A DNA stretch of 64,000 bases, taken from positions 2,584,666 to 2,648,665 of the forward strand of contig NZ_LR131147.1 of assembly GCF_900626285.1 (NCBI RefSeq), in the 5' to 3' direction. Shown in pieces: positions 1 to 9,073 of this stretch. The position numbers and the translations under genes are program-made. This DNA is from Intestinimonas massiliensis (ex Afouda et al. 2020) (GTDB taxonomy: Bacteria > Bacillota > Clostridia > Oscillospirales > Oscillospiraceae). The notes under the pieces were generated by a model. It saw only the letters and a list, made by a program, of their open reading frames with translations. It did no database searches and was not told the origin of the DNA. Numbering within the stretch: the first letter of the stretch is position 1; each line of letters opens with the position of its first letter.

Positions 1-147
1 GACAGTCTTTCGTACGGACTTACAAGCCCAAGGAGTGAGTGGTCAGCCAGTTGCTCCTCTTATTGTAGCTTAGGCACGAGATGGAGGGAAAGCCGGACTG
101 GCTGCCCGGCTTTCCTGTCCAAATTTATTGTAATAGAAGTGATCAGA
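1..147 (-). mobile_element. Partial IS110-family element end
   Basis: This stretch resembles the end of the complete IS110 element at about 41,560-41,672. Both have a CTTAGGCA block, a short GC hairpin (here AAAGCCG...CGGCTTT, there CACGGC...GCCGTG), and then an A/T run ending in ATTGTAATAG. The transposase of this copy would lie to the left, outside the window, on the minus strand. The two copies differ at many bases, so they are related but not identical elements. The right boundary is placed at about 136-147, where similarity stops. The DNA here would belong to the non-coding end that in the IS110 group carries the bridge RNA. Confidence 0.6.
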
Positions 148-258
148 AAACTCTCCAAGGAATTCGGCGGTAATCTCAGTGATGCCGAGATTATGCGCTT
201 GACTGGCCTGGCCCGGAATACCTATTACAAGTACAAACGCGAACTACGAGGTAAATGA
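139..258 (+). pseudogene. C-terminal scrap of a site-specific recombinase
   Basis: An open frame reads IRKLSKEFGGNLSDAEIMR followed by TGLARNTYYKYKREL and a stop at 256-258. It looks like the helix-turn-helix tail of a small serine resolvase or invertase. No catalytic domain is present, because the frame begins right at the IS110 end. The simplest reading is that the IS element interrupted the recombinase gene and the rest lies beyond the window. It could instead be the tail of another HTH protein. Confidence 0.45.
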
Positions 259-263
259 AAAAA

Positions 264-309
264 CACTTAACCCCCAGGAACCGTATATCCGACTCCTGGG
301 GGTTAAGTG
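264..309 (-). terminator. Strong hairpin terminator of the XRE-GTPase-HerA operon
   Basis: A perfect 16-bp inverted repeat (CACTTAACCCCCAGGA and its complement) encloses a 14-nt loop. On the minus strand it is followed by a T run (GTTTTTTC). It lies 43 bp past the last gene of the minus-strand operon and also just after the recombinase scrap on the plus strand. Confidence 0.85.
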
Positions 310-351
310 CTGTTTCTCAGTATGTTTCTTTCACGAGTGAGATGATGTATC

Positions 352-561
352 TCAATACTGAATGTTGGGATTGGAATAGTCTATAATCCGCTTTTTAAGC
401 AGCGTAGAGATATTAACCTTGGTTTCAATTGCACGCAGGAGTGCCTCAAGGAATTCATCCTGATTGCACTCAAATTCAGAGAACTTGGGGACTTCTCCAA
501 AGATATCTCGATACTGAGCAAGGTGCGGTCTACACTTTTTTCCAAATTCAATCGAGGTCAT
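352..561 (-). CDS. 69-residue protein, possible partner of the zinc peptidase
   Basis: A small soluble protein with no signal peptide or membrane segment and many acidic residues in the middle (EVPKFSEFECNQDEF). Its ATG overlaps the stop of the peptidase gene by the sequence ATGA, so the two are translationally coupled. It is the last gene before the operon terminator. I do not recognise a family. Position and size would suit an immunity protein or chaperone for the lethal-factor-like peptidase, but this is inference only. It could also be a small structural subunit of the system. Confidence 0.65.
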   Translation of the reverse strand: MTSIEFGKKCRPHLAQYRDIFGEVPKFSEFECNQDEFLEALLRAIETKVNISTLLKKRIIDYSNPNIQY

Positions 562-1841
562 TGTGCCCCTCCTTCCAAAATATCCATGACTTGATCCCAG
601 GTGTTAGGGAAGTAGGCTTTTATGAATTCACAAGACACCGTGTTGCCCTGAGCTGCCATGCTGAAAATGTTTGCAAAGACTTCACATTCCCGTGCTCCAG
701 GATGGGCCCAGTATTCGTTAGAATGACCGTAACTATTGATAGCTTCATCGTAGAATTTTTGCTGGATGTCAGGATGATTCATGAAAAAGGCTGACAGAAT
801 ATCGGATACAGCTCTATCATAGGCGGCATCTGAGTTAACCACGGCGTCAAGCATATATTTGAAGTTTTCATATCCTTCAGCTGTGCTGAGGTCATACTCA
901 GCAAGGTCTTTATTCATGGCATCCCTGAATTCCTGGGTATTGGATGGACGATCCAAGTTGTGATCAACAAAGTGGCCATACTCATGGCTGAAAATTTCTG
1001 CGTATTCGTCGTCTTGCAGTGTGGATTCCATCCGGATAACTCTATCAAGGAGGTTATAGTGGCAGGTCTTCACGCGATCAGTCTCTTTGATATCCTCCAC
1101 AGACAGATATCTGGCATATTGATTGACAAGGGTCTTAATTTCATCTGGGGCGTTTTTAAAGGCATCATAGACAGCTTCCTGCCTCTCTACCGGTACAGCG
1201 GCAAAAGAGCCTTCAACCTCAAGATTATCTTTTCCGGGGACTTCGTTGCCAAGTCCGGCAGTATCACTGACCGAATTAAGTTTTTCCCGAATATGGGTGG
1301 CCACCTCTCTGCACTCTTTGGCTTTAGTGTAATACTGCTGGGAATGGCGGTAATGATCCCACTTCTCTCCGTTGGTCTCGCCATTTTGCTCAGCGTTCTT
1401 AAAGCGAGCCCACTCTTTCTTGGCTTTGTCCTCGAAGTATTGGGCGGTACTCTCATATCGCTTTGCCAGAGTTTCCTGGGTCTTTACCCAATCCTCAGCA
1501 GAATCATAGGTTTTGCCAGTCTCTTTATCGTAATATTTGCCATCATCACCTTTTTCGAGATACTGAGAGTAGCTCTTCTGCTCTGATGATTCGGAACTCT
1601 CAGAACGATTTACCTCGTTGCTTTCCGAAGTCAATCCAAAACTTTTAAAAGCAGAGTTGAAGATATCGGATAACTCGGTAACAGAATGATTCCCTGTTTT
1701 GTCGTCAAGAATCCAGTGGGGAACGTCCCTTTGATCGAACTTTGGGATATCGGATTCATTGAGCTTCGGTGCATCAACACCTTCGGGCCGATCAGTCTGC
1801 ATTGCACCGTCGATCAGGCTGGTTTCTTTTAAGAAGCTCAT
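558..1841 (-). CDS. Anthrax-lethal-factor-like zinc metallopeptidase (putative effector)
   Basis: A 427-residue protein without a signal peptide. The first 100 residues are polar and Ser/Glu-rich. About 100-200 is a charged, probably coiled-coil region. The C-terminal half carries the zincin motif HEYGHFVDH (His286, Glu287, His290) and about 95 residues later ECEVFANIF, whose Glu would be the third zinc ligand. HExGHxVD plus a downstream E-x-E-x-F-A-x-x-F is the pattern of the anthrax lethal factor catalytic fold (M34/ATLF type). The start overlaps the stop of the HerA-type ATPase gene by ATGA. An effector role is inferred from the fold. Some phage head proteins share HEFGHxxD-like motifs, so an assembly or housekeeping protease is the alternative. 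Confidence 0.75.
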   Translation of the reverse strand: MSFLKETSLIDGAMQTDRPEGVDAPKLNESDIPKFDQRDVPHWILDDKTGNHSVTELSDIFNSAFKSFGLTSESNEVNRSESSESSEQKSYSQYLEKGDDGKYYDKETGKTYDSAEDWVKTQETLAKRYESTAQYFEDKAKKEWARFKNAEQNGETNGEKWDHYRHSQQYYTKAKECREVATHIREKLNSVSDTAGLGNEVPGKDNLEVEGSFAAVPVERQEAVYDAFKNAPDEIKTLVNQYARYLSVEDIKETDRVKTCHYNLLDRVIRMESTLQDDEYAEIFSHEYGHFVDHNLDRPSNTQEFRDAMNKDLAEYDLSTAEGYENFKYMLDAVVNSDAAYDRAVSDILSAFFMNHPDIQQKFYDEAINSYGHSNEYWAHPGARECEVFANIFSMAAQGNTVSCEFIKAYFPNTWDQVMDILEGGAQ

Positions 1842-4800
1842 ATAATTTCCCCCCTTGCCATACGGATTGCGAACTCGCGCCAGAGTGGGTAATCCACATA
1901 GTAGCGGTCAGTGTATTCCTTAATGATCAAGGTAATCAAGATGTTAATCTGCTCATCCTCGAACTGCATGATGGACGGATCCAGTTCGGCCATGATAGCA
2001 GTCTTCAAATCTTCAACGGACGCTTCATCCGTCGTGCTCTCAAGCACTGCCTTTGCGTTTTTGAAGTGATCGAACACCATCGACGCAAGCAGCTTAACAC
2101 TTTCAGCACTTTTCTTTGTAGACAAGTAATCCATGAGTCGCAGCTTAGTTTCAGTGGGTACGGAAGACTTCAGAATAGCTTTCTTAAATGCCTCCTCTTG
2201 ACTCAGGTCGTCCAACTTGGCTCTGAAACCGGAATCTAACAGATCAAATAGCAGGGTGTCGTCCTTGGGAACAGGGTAGTTGGTTTTCTCGATATACTCT
2301 TCTTCCTTTAACTTTTTAGGCTTTTCCACGCTGCACAAAACTGGGGAGATCCAGTCATTCTGATAAACTGCAGCAACACCTCGGGGAAGCTTTGCCAGTT
2401 CGATAATCTGATCATCGTTGAGGCCGGCAGCCTTGCCCACCAACTCACGGTCTGAGAAGTCGGGAAGTCGCATAATAATCTTCGTATTAGTATTGCGGAT
2501 CACTGACATATCCAGTAAGCCAGGAGACTGGTCAGCGATGATAAAGCCCTCACCATAGGTACGCATCTCAGCAATGGAGTTGGCCAACATCTCAACAGAC
2601 TTACCAAGCAGATTAGCAGTTTCCGAACTTTGCTCAGTGCTTGTCCTCTTTAGAAGGTTATGGGCCTCCTCCAGAACGGTCACATGGCGTAGATTGGAAT
2701 TGCTCTTATCGGTACAAGCAATGCGATGTTCCTGAAGTTTCAGAATCAGTACACCCATAATTAGAGCTTTGGTTTCCATGGAACCAACACGGCTCAAATC
2801 GACGATCACATTTTGTTCAAAGAGCGCGTTGTCCTCAATATCATCCGCAGTAAAAATCAGACTGTTAATGCCGTTCGTCAGAGACTCCAGGCGAGTGAGC
2901 AGGGAACCCTTGTAGTTGCTTTTATTCTCATCGGAGTATTCACTCTTGTTGATGTATTTCTCTACTTCAAGCGCAACATCGACGAAATTGGGGAAGATAT
3001 CTCCATGCTTGTTTTCAGATTTGACCAGATTCCAGCCGGCGGAACGGTACGCATTCTCCATAGCTGCTTTCAGCACAGCTGGCATAGCTGCGTACATGGG
3101 CCAGCAGACATTGAAAATCTCCGTTAGCTTGTCCAAATGCTCGTAAATGTGGATCTTGTCGCTTGGGAAACGGAAGGGATTGATTCTAAGCAGAGGAGTG
3201 ATGGATGGGTTCGTTCCGTACACCTTAATTCCGAACTTTTTATTTTTGGCAAGGGCATTTTTGTATTCTCCCTTGGCCGGTTCAATAACCATGAACTTTA
3301 CCGTTTCGTCGGAGTCTCCAACCGTCATCGAATTTAGCTCGTCGAGGAGTTTGTAGATCGTTGTCGATTTACCGGAACCGGTAGAGCCAGTAATGAAGGT
3401 GTGAGCCGTCAAGCTGTTCGCATCCAGATTCACGGTGCCATCTTCTTTATTGTGCATGTGATAAATCTTACCGAGAGGCAAATCCCCATTAAATTCAGCC
3501 AGAGTGACAACCTCTCGTCCAAACTCAGCACACTCCACAACGGGAACACCGGATACAGACTTTTTGGGCAGGGGCATCTGATATGGCATTTCCTTGCCAC
3601 TGACAAGCATGGTGGCAGTGGTCGGATAATGATGCTCTTCATCAATCAGAGTAAGGAACTCAGGGTGATAAAAACGCATCAGGTAGTCTTTGATATAGCC
3701 GACATCCTCTTCACTCTTCCAAATGTTGACGGCAGATGATTCGATAGAGGAGTTCTCACCACGAGTCAAGGATTTAAAGGCACTGGCAGCCGCAACAGCC
3801 ACATCGTAGTCTTTGGATGCAAAGTAGGCGCAGGTATCGAACATCCCAAAGTCTTCACATGACCGCATACGCTTGATTTGCTCGTCTATCCGATCGAGCA
3901 GCGTCTTCACAGCCCGGTTCTCATAGTTGAGCTGGAGAGATTCACCATTTGTTGCAGCAAGAGATTTAGAGACGGAGTTCTGCTCCGTCAAAGACTTAGC
4001 TGTTCCAGAGCTAGTCGTGTCCGTCGTAGCCTCTGTTTCACTCTTGGTGCGGGAATAGGCGTGGCTATAATTTGCAGTAGCGGAAACTGGTAACATTCTA
4101 CCAGTTCCAATACTTCCACCCGCGCTATCTGTATGAGTTTTTGCCGTGGCAGTTCCATGGGTCAGAGACTTTGCAATCGTTTCATTAGTCGTATCGGTGA
4201 TACCTTTCACCAGGCCTTCGGTATCGGTTTGCGTCGCCTGCGCGTTAATAGTCTGAGCAGAGGTTTTAAAGGGTGCCAGCTGCGAATAAATATCCTCGTA
4301 CTCGGCGCACATTTCTTCAATCTTATCATTGCTCATGGCGTCAGCAATGATAATCATAGAATACTTTTTGCCGCGCATCGTCTCAATCAGTTTCTCCAAG
4401 CCCTGGATAAACTCCAGATTCTTCGATTCATTAGCATTTCTGATTGCAGGGACGCTGCTCACGGCAGTGATATATTTGGCCTCTTTTAAAGATTCTCTAA
4501 TGATATCGGCCTTGCCTACGATTCCCTTGTCCTTTTCGGTGACATTGTTGACCATCTTTAGCTCAGTACCAGGGAAGTTGCCGATGAAAGCGTTTTTTAA
4601 CACCTTGCCGGTATTCAGCAGATTTTTTTCTATTACGGACAGCTTGATTGTGGATTCATTATCTACCGATGGCACTTCACCATCCTGTTGCATATTGTCC
4701 TCATTCAACACTTCTTCTGGAGACTTTTGGCGCATAAGTAGGTTTCTTGTGACAACGCCCAAGTACAGATCAACATGATCTTTGTTTCCATTCAAGAGCA

Positions 4801-5089
4801 TGGCCAAACCATAGTTCTGGAGCGAAAAAATCGTGGAGTAAACAGTAGTCAGTTTATCTTGTGTGTTTTCGTTCTTGTCGTAGATAATTTTGGACACTTG
4901 ATACAAAGAGATATTTTCGCCAATCGCTATGGACTTTAATTCATCAGATAGTTCTATACAGGGAGCCGCAGATAACTTTGAGATGTATTTCTTCAACACA
5001 ATACTATCTGCTGCCCCAAATGCAGCGTATAGATCCTTCAGATCGAGAGGATTCTGAACGTGGGGGGCGTCACTCATCTGGGTGTCCAT
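1838..5089 (-). CDS. HerA/FtsK-type DUF87 ATPase
   Basis: A 1,083-residue ATPase. The C-terminal half holds Walker A GSTGSGKST (about residue 570) and Walker B VTVLEEAHNL (about 800), where the double Glu is typical of HerA/VirB4-like hexameric motors. IIMRLPD (about 865) follows. The N-terminal 500 residues are family-specific and include a Ser/Thr/Gly-rich low-complexity tract at about 300-390 (THGTATAKTHTDSAGG, TSSGTAKSLTEQNS), which suggests a flexible linker. It probably translocates DNA or protein. Two starts are possible: ATG at 5089, or ATG at 5077, which sits better behind AAAGG and overlaps a stop in another frame. The downstream peptidase gene overlaps by 4 bp. A role in moving the peptidase or acting on DNA is inference. 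Confidence 0.85.
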   Translation of the reverse strand: MDTQMSDAPHVQNPLDLKDLYAAFGAADSIVLKKYISKLSAAPCIELSDELKSIAIGENISLYQVSKIIYDKNENTQDKLTTVYSTIFSLQNYGLAMLLNGNKDHVDLYLGVVTRNLLMRQKSPEEVLNEDNMQQDGEVPSVDNESTIKLSVIEKNLLNTGKVLKNAFIGNFPGTELKMVNNVTEKDKGIVGKADIIRESLKEAKYITAVSSVPAIRNANESKNLEFIQGLEKLIETMRGKKYSMIIIADAMSNDKIEEMCAEYEDIYSQLAPFKTSAQTINAQATQTDTEGLVKGITDTTNETIAKSLTHGTATAKTHTDSAGGSIGTGRMLPVSATANYSHAYSRTKSETEATTDTTSSGTAKSLTEQNSVSKSLAATNGESLQLNYENRAVKTLLDRIDEQIKRMRSCEDFGMFDTCAYFASKDYDVAVAAASAFKSLTRGENSSIESSAVNIWKSEEDVGYIKDYLMRFYHPEFLTLIDEEHHYPTTATMLVSGKEMPYQMPLPKKSVSGVPVVECAEFGREVVTLAEFNGDLPLGKIYHMHNKEDGTVNLDANSLTAHTFITGSTGSGKSTTIYKLLDELNSMTVGDSDETVKFMVIEPAKGEYKNALAKNKKFGIKVYGTNPSITPLLRINPFRFPSDKIHIYEHLDKLTEIFNVCWPMYAAMPAVLKAAMENAYRSAGWNLVKSENKHGDIFPNFVDVALEVEKYINKSEYSDENKSNYKGSLLTRLESLTNGINSLIFTADDIEDNALFEQNVIVDLSRVGSMETKALIMGVLILKLQEHRIACTDKSNSNLRHVTVLEEAHNLLKRTSTEQSSETANLLGKSVEMLANSIAEMRTYGEGFIIADQSPGLLDMSVIRNTNTKIIMRLPDFSDRELVGKAAGLNDDQIIELAKLPRGVAAVYQNDWISPVLCSVEKPKKLKEEEYIEKTNYPVPKDDTLLFDLLDSGFRAKLDDLSQEEAFKKAILKSSVPTETKLRLMDYLSTKKSAESVKLLASMVFDHFKNAKAVLESTTDEASVEDLKTAIMAELDPSIMQFEDEQINILITLIIKEYTDRYYVDYPLWREFAIRMARGEII

Positions 5090-5257
5090 CCTTTCTATAT
5101 CGATTTGCCCGAGCTATTTGGGTGAGTTCGTTACTTGTCAGATCCGATGTTTTCGGAGTTGATGTTTTGACCGATCTCGCCCGAAGGATATCCCGCTTAG
5201 ACTGCTGTATTGTATCAACCTTAAAGGTTTTGGTGGTTGATTTATCAGCGATAGTCT
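5070..5257 (-). other. Open reading frame without a start codon between tail-anchored protein and ATPase
   Basis: The gap between the 175-residue gene and the ATPase gene is open in the frame -1 to the upstream gene. That open frame extends from about 5434 down to a TGA at 5070-5072, roughly 121 codons without a stop. It contains no ATG, GTG or TTG. Its stop overlaps the second ATG of the ATPase gene (ATGAGTGA). This looks like a lost C-terminal extension of the membrane protein or a frameshift product rather than a separate gene. No promoter or terminator is visible here. Confidence 0.4.
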
Positions 5258-5785
5258 TTACTTCGACAGCAGTTTTACCAGAAATGCCACAACCAGCACC
5301 AGGGCGGCCACCGCTGCGATCACACCCAATACCGGGAACGGTTTTTCCTTTGCCGCTGGTGCGTGAGTAGGGTTTGCGGTGTGGCCTCCTTGCTGGCTGA
5401 CACCCGACTTGGGTGCCGGCTGAGCAGGCCGGCGGTTAATAGACTCGTTATACTTCCTAGCAGTATCCCGATGCACAGCCTGGCCCACTTCTTTGATATA
5501 GCCAACCCGGCTCTTCGCGAAGTTTTCCTGGAACCAATAGGTAAGTTTGGTGAAATATCTTTTATCCCAAGCACTGCGCTCCAGGCGTTCTTCATAGTCC
5601 AGTGTGATCTCTTCTTCGAAAATCTCGGGGACCTTATCGTCTAGGATTTCCAGAACCTTTTCGGTTTCCCCACGAGTAAAAGTGGGATCATTGAGCATGG
5701 AACTAACAGTATTGATTTTTAAGCTTGTGTAATCCTTTTCCTGAATTGCCTTCCAGAAATCATTTTCGTCAAAAGATGTAAACAT
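5258..5785 (-). CDS. C-tail-anchored membrane protein
   Basis: A 175-residue protein. Residues 1-115 are soluble and mostly helical (acidic EILDDKVPEIFEEE segment). Residues 116-150 are a Pro/Ala/Gly-rich linker. The last about 24 residues form one membrane helix (VLGVIAAVAALVLVVAFLV) ending in KLLSK. It is therefore predicted to sit on the cytoplasmic face, held by its tail. It starts 3 nt after the GTPase stop, with GGGGG as ribosome site. I do not recognise the soluble domain. In context it could anchor the GTPase or the ATPase at the membrane. The frame downstream of its stop stays open in -1, so the current stop may be recent. Confidence 0.7.
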   Translation of the reverse strand: MFTSFDENDFWKAIQEKDYTSLKINTVSSMLNDPTFTRGETEKVLEILDDKVPEIFEEEITLDYEERLERSAWDKRYFTKLTYWFQENFAKSRVGYIKEVGQAVHRDTARKYNESINRRPAQPAPKSGVSQQGGHTANPTHAPAAKEKPFPVLGVIAAVAALVLVVAFLVKLLSK

Positions 5786-5788
5786 AAA

Positions 5789-8404
5789 TCACGCCCCCTT
5801 AATTTTTTCTGCGAGTTCGTTAAGCCACTCGTTCGTCTTTTCGCTCTTCTCAATTTCTTTCTGCAGTTTCTCCATAGAGTTGCTCAGGGACTGAATACGC
5901 TCTTCCTGTTTCTTGATATCATTCAGGAATTGCTGGATTTCTTTTAAGAGTCTGTTGGTCAAGTCACGAACCTTCTTCTTGCCGTCATCCATAATCTCCC
6001 TGAATGAATTTGCCATTGCGTCACTTTCAGTCTGGAGATTACGCAGGTAAGTATCGAGACTTCGCACAAGGTCGGTGGTTTCATAATAACCATCTTCATA
6101 ATAGGTCTCGGTTTTGGTTTCAGACATGAATAGCGAGCCGAATTTCTTAAACGGGTTCCGACTCGAACGCCATTCATCTTTCTTGTAATTGTAAACCTCC
6201 CTGGTTTTTTTCGCTTTATCAACCACGCTTTTCTTGATGTCGGAAGCAAAGCTGTCAGCGTCAATATTTTCAAAGCTTAACTTCCAGAGGACACTATCCT
6301 TAAAGCTGTATTCACCCTGCTTAAAGACACCGGAGTTCTCAAGTTCTGTTATGGTACCCTTTAAAATATTGAAGATATCAACAAGCTGCTGGTCGTGCTT
6401 CTGTTTAATCATTTCAAGCTGATGATTTGTCTTCCTAAGAGCTGAGTCAAATAATCCCTTGATATGGTCGATACGCCTGTTAATTTCGTTCATAACATCA
6501 CTAGGAGATCTCTGACCAGTCCGAACCTTATGGTTTGCACGAACAAACTGAATTTCATTATCATCTTCGATATCGGCTCTGAAGTCCCCGATTGCCTTTT
6601 TCAGAGACTTATCATCGAACTTGATGCTATCCAGCTTTTTGAGCTGAATATCAATTTTACCTTTTGCCTTTTCGAGTGCGGCGATTTTTTCTTCTACGCT
6701 TTCTTTTGCTTTGCTTACCTCCCCTCTTTCGCTGTTTCTTTCCCCCAATTCATTTCTCATTTGGATGAGGTCAGCAACGACGCCGCTGGAGAATCCGCTG
6801 ACATCTTCCAAAATATCCTCAAAGGTCTCTAACAGGCCTCTGACCTTGATGGGGTAAGCATATCTCTCGATATAGTCCTTTATGGCGGACTCTACTGAAA
6901 CAAGACCACACTGCAGCTCAGTCGCACGAGCATCGTTTTCATCACTAATCGCATCGTTAAATTCTTTTTCGATCTCGTCTTTGCGGTAGTTCGGAATATC
7001 GCAGTATCTGGACAGATAATACTTTTCGGGGTGCCTGCCATCCACTACTTCCTCCTTGAAGGCGTCATATGCCTTTCTGAGAGGCCAGTGATCGTCGTCA
7101 ATATCTCGTTTAGGAAGCTCAGTCAAATGAGAGGCAATCGCCAAAGCGGGAGCAGCAGCAGTCATAAATACACGCGGGACGAAGTGGGAGGCATCTTCTG
7201 CGAGTTGCCGGAGTTCTTCCTCGTCTCCTTTGATATTCCATTTAGAGTCGTCAGTCAAGTATTTTGCAAAAGCGGTTCTGACGTCATCCGGTGTCTCACT
7301 CTGCTTGTATGGAATCATATCACTCTTGTTCATCAGGAAAAGGAATCGGTCGTTGAAACCGCTTCCTTCTTCCTTGGCCTGAGCGATAATCTCACGCATA
7401 AATTCACCGATGCTGGTATCTTCGTATTTCTGCCCATCCACGCAGAGAATGATCATCGGCTTGCTCTCCATGGAAATGGCATTCAAGGCGATCTCCGCAT
7501 GTCTGTTCATGCCGTCTTCGCTAGACTGGGCGCTATCCATACCCGGAGTGTCAATCAGCACAATTGTAAACTTGTCTTCGCTTACGCTACTGGGATAGAG
7601 ATGGGACAAGTCTACACCTAATTCCATCATGCTGACATGAGGATAATTGTCCTCGCTGTTGCTACTTTTAATCGGACAGATATCAAGAAAGGCGTTTGCA
7701 CAGTCAACGTCATTATCAAAAATCCTTTTTTCGACAACAACATTTTCATCATCGTCGTAGCAGACCAGAGACAGTTTTCTTCCCAGACTGCGATCGTGTC
7801 TGATTCTGCAATTTTTCGATGTGCAGGTACGGGTACTGGTCGGTAAAACATCATGTCGAATCAGAGTGTTCAATAGTGTGGACTTACCGGAACTATATAC
7901 GCCAGCAAAGACGATATAAAACACACTCTCTTTGGCGATTGTGTAGTTTTCGTCGAGGTCATTATACTTCTGAGTCAACCCTTCGGTGGTTCGTTGAGCT
8001 ACCAGATCATGGAAACGCTCAGACTTCAACTCTTTAACAACATCTTCGATGTTCGTTGAAAGCACCTTGTCATCCAAAACTTTCTTGTGCTTGTAGTGGT
8101 AAATAACAGGAGATACGCGTTTATTGTTTTGGTCAGCAATAGAGCGTTTCAAATCTTCAAAATCGATGACTCGACCAGAGAAGGTCACCATTACTTCATC
8201 GTTGATCTCAGGATCCGAGATCTCATTCACGAAACCAGCCCAGTCCATGTAGGGAATGGGCTCGATCCAGGTCTGCAGCGGAATTTCATTTTTGATGAAC
8301 TCTCGGAACTTGTCATAGTGTCCATCTTTACAGACATCAACACCGTCGATCAATACGGTGGTTATCATTTTATACGGGTTATAATTTATCTCAACTTTCT
8401 TCAT
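5789..8404 (-). CDS. Dynamin-like large GTPase
   Basis: About 871 residues. The GTPase motifs are clear: P-loop GVYSSGKST (about residue 166), TSTRTCTS as likely switch I, DTPGMDS (about 283) and NKSD (about 357). The remaining 450 residues are helical and highly charged, with a final coiled coil, as in bacterial dynamin-like proteins that bend or fuse membranes. No clear transmembrane helix is present. The start is set at 8404 (MKKVEINY) because GGAGG lies 9 nt upstream. The earlier ATG at 8413 touches that GGAGG directly. The start lies inside the end of the XRE gene, so translation is coupled. Dynamin-like proteins in defence loci are known to counter phage-induced membrane damage; that role here is inference. 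Confidence 0.85.
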   Translation of the reverse strand: MKKVEINYNPYKMITTVLIDGVDVCKDGHYDKFREFIKNEIPLQTWIEPIPYMDWAGFVNEISDPEINDEVMVTFSGRVIDFEDLKRSIADQNNKRVSPVIYHYKHKKVLDDKVLSTNIEDVVKELKSERFHDLVAQRTTEGLTQKYNDLDENYTIAKESVFYIVFAGVYSSGKSTLLNTLIRHDVLPTSTRTCTSKNCRIRHDRSLGRKLSLVCYDDDENVVVEKRIFDNDVDCANAFLDICPIKSSNSEDNYPHVSMMELGVDLSHLYPSSVSEDKFTIVLIDTPGMDSAQSSEDGMNRHAEIALNAISMESKPMIILCVDGQKYEDTSIGEFMREIIAQAKEEGSGFNDRFLFLMNKSDMIPYKQSETPDDVRTAFAKYLTDDSKWNIKGDEEELRQLAEDASHFVPRVFMTAAAPALAIASHLTELPKRDIDDDHWPLRKAYDAFKEEVVDGRHPEKYYLSRYCDIPNYRKDEIEKEFNDAISDENDARATELQCGLVSVESAIKDYIERYAYPIKVRGLLETFEDILEDVSGFSSGVVADLIQMRNELGERNSERGEVSKAKESVEEKIAALEKAKGKIDIQLKKLDSIKFDDKSLKKAIGDFRADIEDDNEIQFVRANHKVRTGQRSPSDVMNEINRRIDHIKGLFDSALRKTNHQLEMIKQKHDQQLVDIFNILKGTITELENSGVFKQGEYSFKDSVLWKLSFENIDADSFASDIKKSVVDKAKKTREVYNYKKDEWRSSRNPFKKFGSLFMSETKTETYYEDGYYETTDLVRSLDTYLRNLQTESDAMANSFREIMDDGKKKVRDLTNRLLKEIQQFLNDIKKQEERIQSLSNSMEKLQKEIEKSEKTNEWLNELAEKIKGA

Positions 8405-8918
8405 CTGGTGCATCCTCCAAACTCTCGTTATTATCTATCTCTAAAGCGTCAGAATCTTTAAGATCTTCGAGTAGCCACACCAAAGAAGGTTCTCCAATAT
8501 GAGAGCATCCCATCTGTGATGCTGCACTCCCGAGGGGAGCCAATAGTGCAGTTGCACTTGAATGAAGTTGTAATCCTGTTAAACCAGCAGAAGCAATAGA
8601 GGCAATAGAAATCATTGCCGTCCGAATCTCGTCTTTGTACTCTTGGTAAACAGGTGGCATTGCAGTAAACAAAACTCCCATAACTTTACGAAGCGTTGTG
8701 TTATTTTTGTTCATAGCAACCTCGCACTCAAACACAGAGCGAATGGCAATATATTGAACCCTTGATAACTTAACTTTTTGGTTTTCCAGATTACTTATTG
8801 TTTGTTTTGTGACGCCGAGTTTCTTGGCTAGATTTTCAGCGGTCCACCCGGAAATCTTCCGTAACTCGCAAAGGTTGTCTTGCATAATCTGGATTTCAGT
8901 TTTCATTTTTCCAGACAC
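8391..8918 (-). CDS. XRE-family regulator of the GTPase/HerA operon
   Basis: About 175 residues. The N-terminal 60 hold an XRE helix-turn-helix (LAKKLGVTKQTISNLENQKV). The middle has an Ala/Ser-rich hydrophobic stretch (MISIASIASAGLTGLQLHSS) that may be a core helix or a membrane contact. The C-terminus is acidic (LEDAPDEES). Start chosen: GTG at 8918, 7 nt after GGAGG; the upstream GTG at 8939 lies before that site. It is first in the operon and overlaps the GTPase start. It probably represses its own promoter through the palindrome at 8972-8986. Its transcript starts from a near-consensus promoter. Confidence 0.8.
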   Translation of the reverse strand: MSGKMKTEIQIMQDNLCELRKISGWTAENLAKKLGVTKQTISNLENQKVKLSRVQYIAIRSVFECEVAMNKNNTTLRKVMGVLFTAMPPVYQEYKDEIRTAMISIASIASAGLTGLQLHSSATALLAPLGSAASQMGCSHIGEPSLVWLLEDLKDSDALEIDNNESLEDAPDEES

Positions 8919-8947
8919 AGAATCACCTCCATCCACCACTATTTTAC

Positions 8948-8976
8948 ATTATATTGCAAAAAGCGACATCAGTCAA
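8948..8976 (-). promoter_or_regulatory. Sigma-A promoter of the operon, -35 inside an operator-like palindrome
   Basis: On the minus strand TTGACT (8971-8976), a 17-bp spacer and TATAAT (8948-8953) form a near-consensus promoter. It lies about 30 bp upstream of the XRE start. The -35 overlaps the 15-bp inverted repeat GTCAATATATTTGAC (8972-8986). The plus-strand arm of that repeat also spells TTGACA. A further TAGACAAG lies at 9001-9008. This is a plausible autoregulatory operator. Confidence 0.75.
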
Positions 8977-9073
8977 TATATTTGACAAGAGTTTATAAAT
9001 TAGACAAGTATACATTATTTTGCTCATTGGCGTTAATAACTTATTTCTACAGAATTACTATCGAGCCGAAGCA

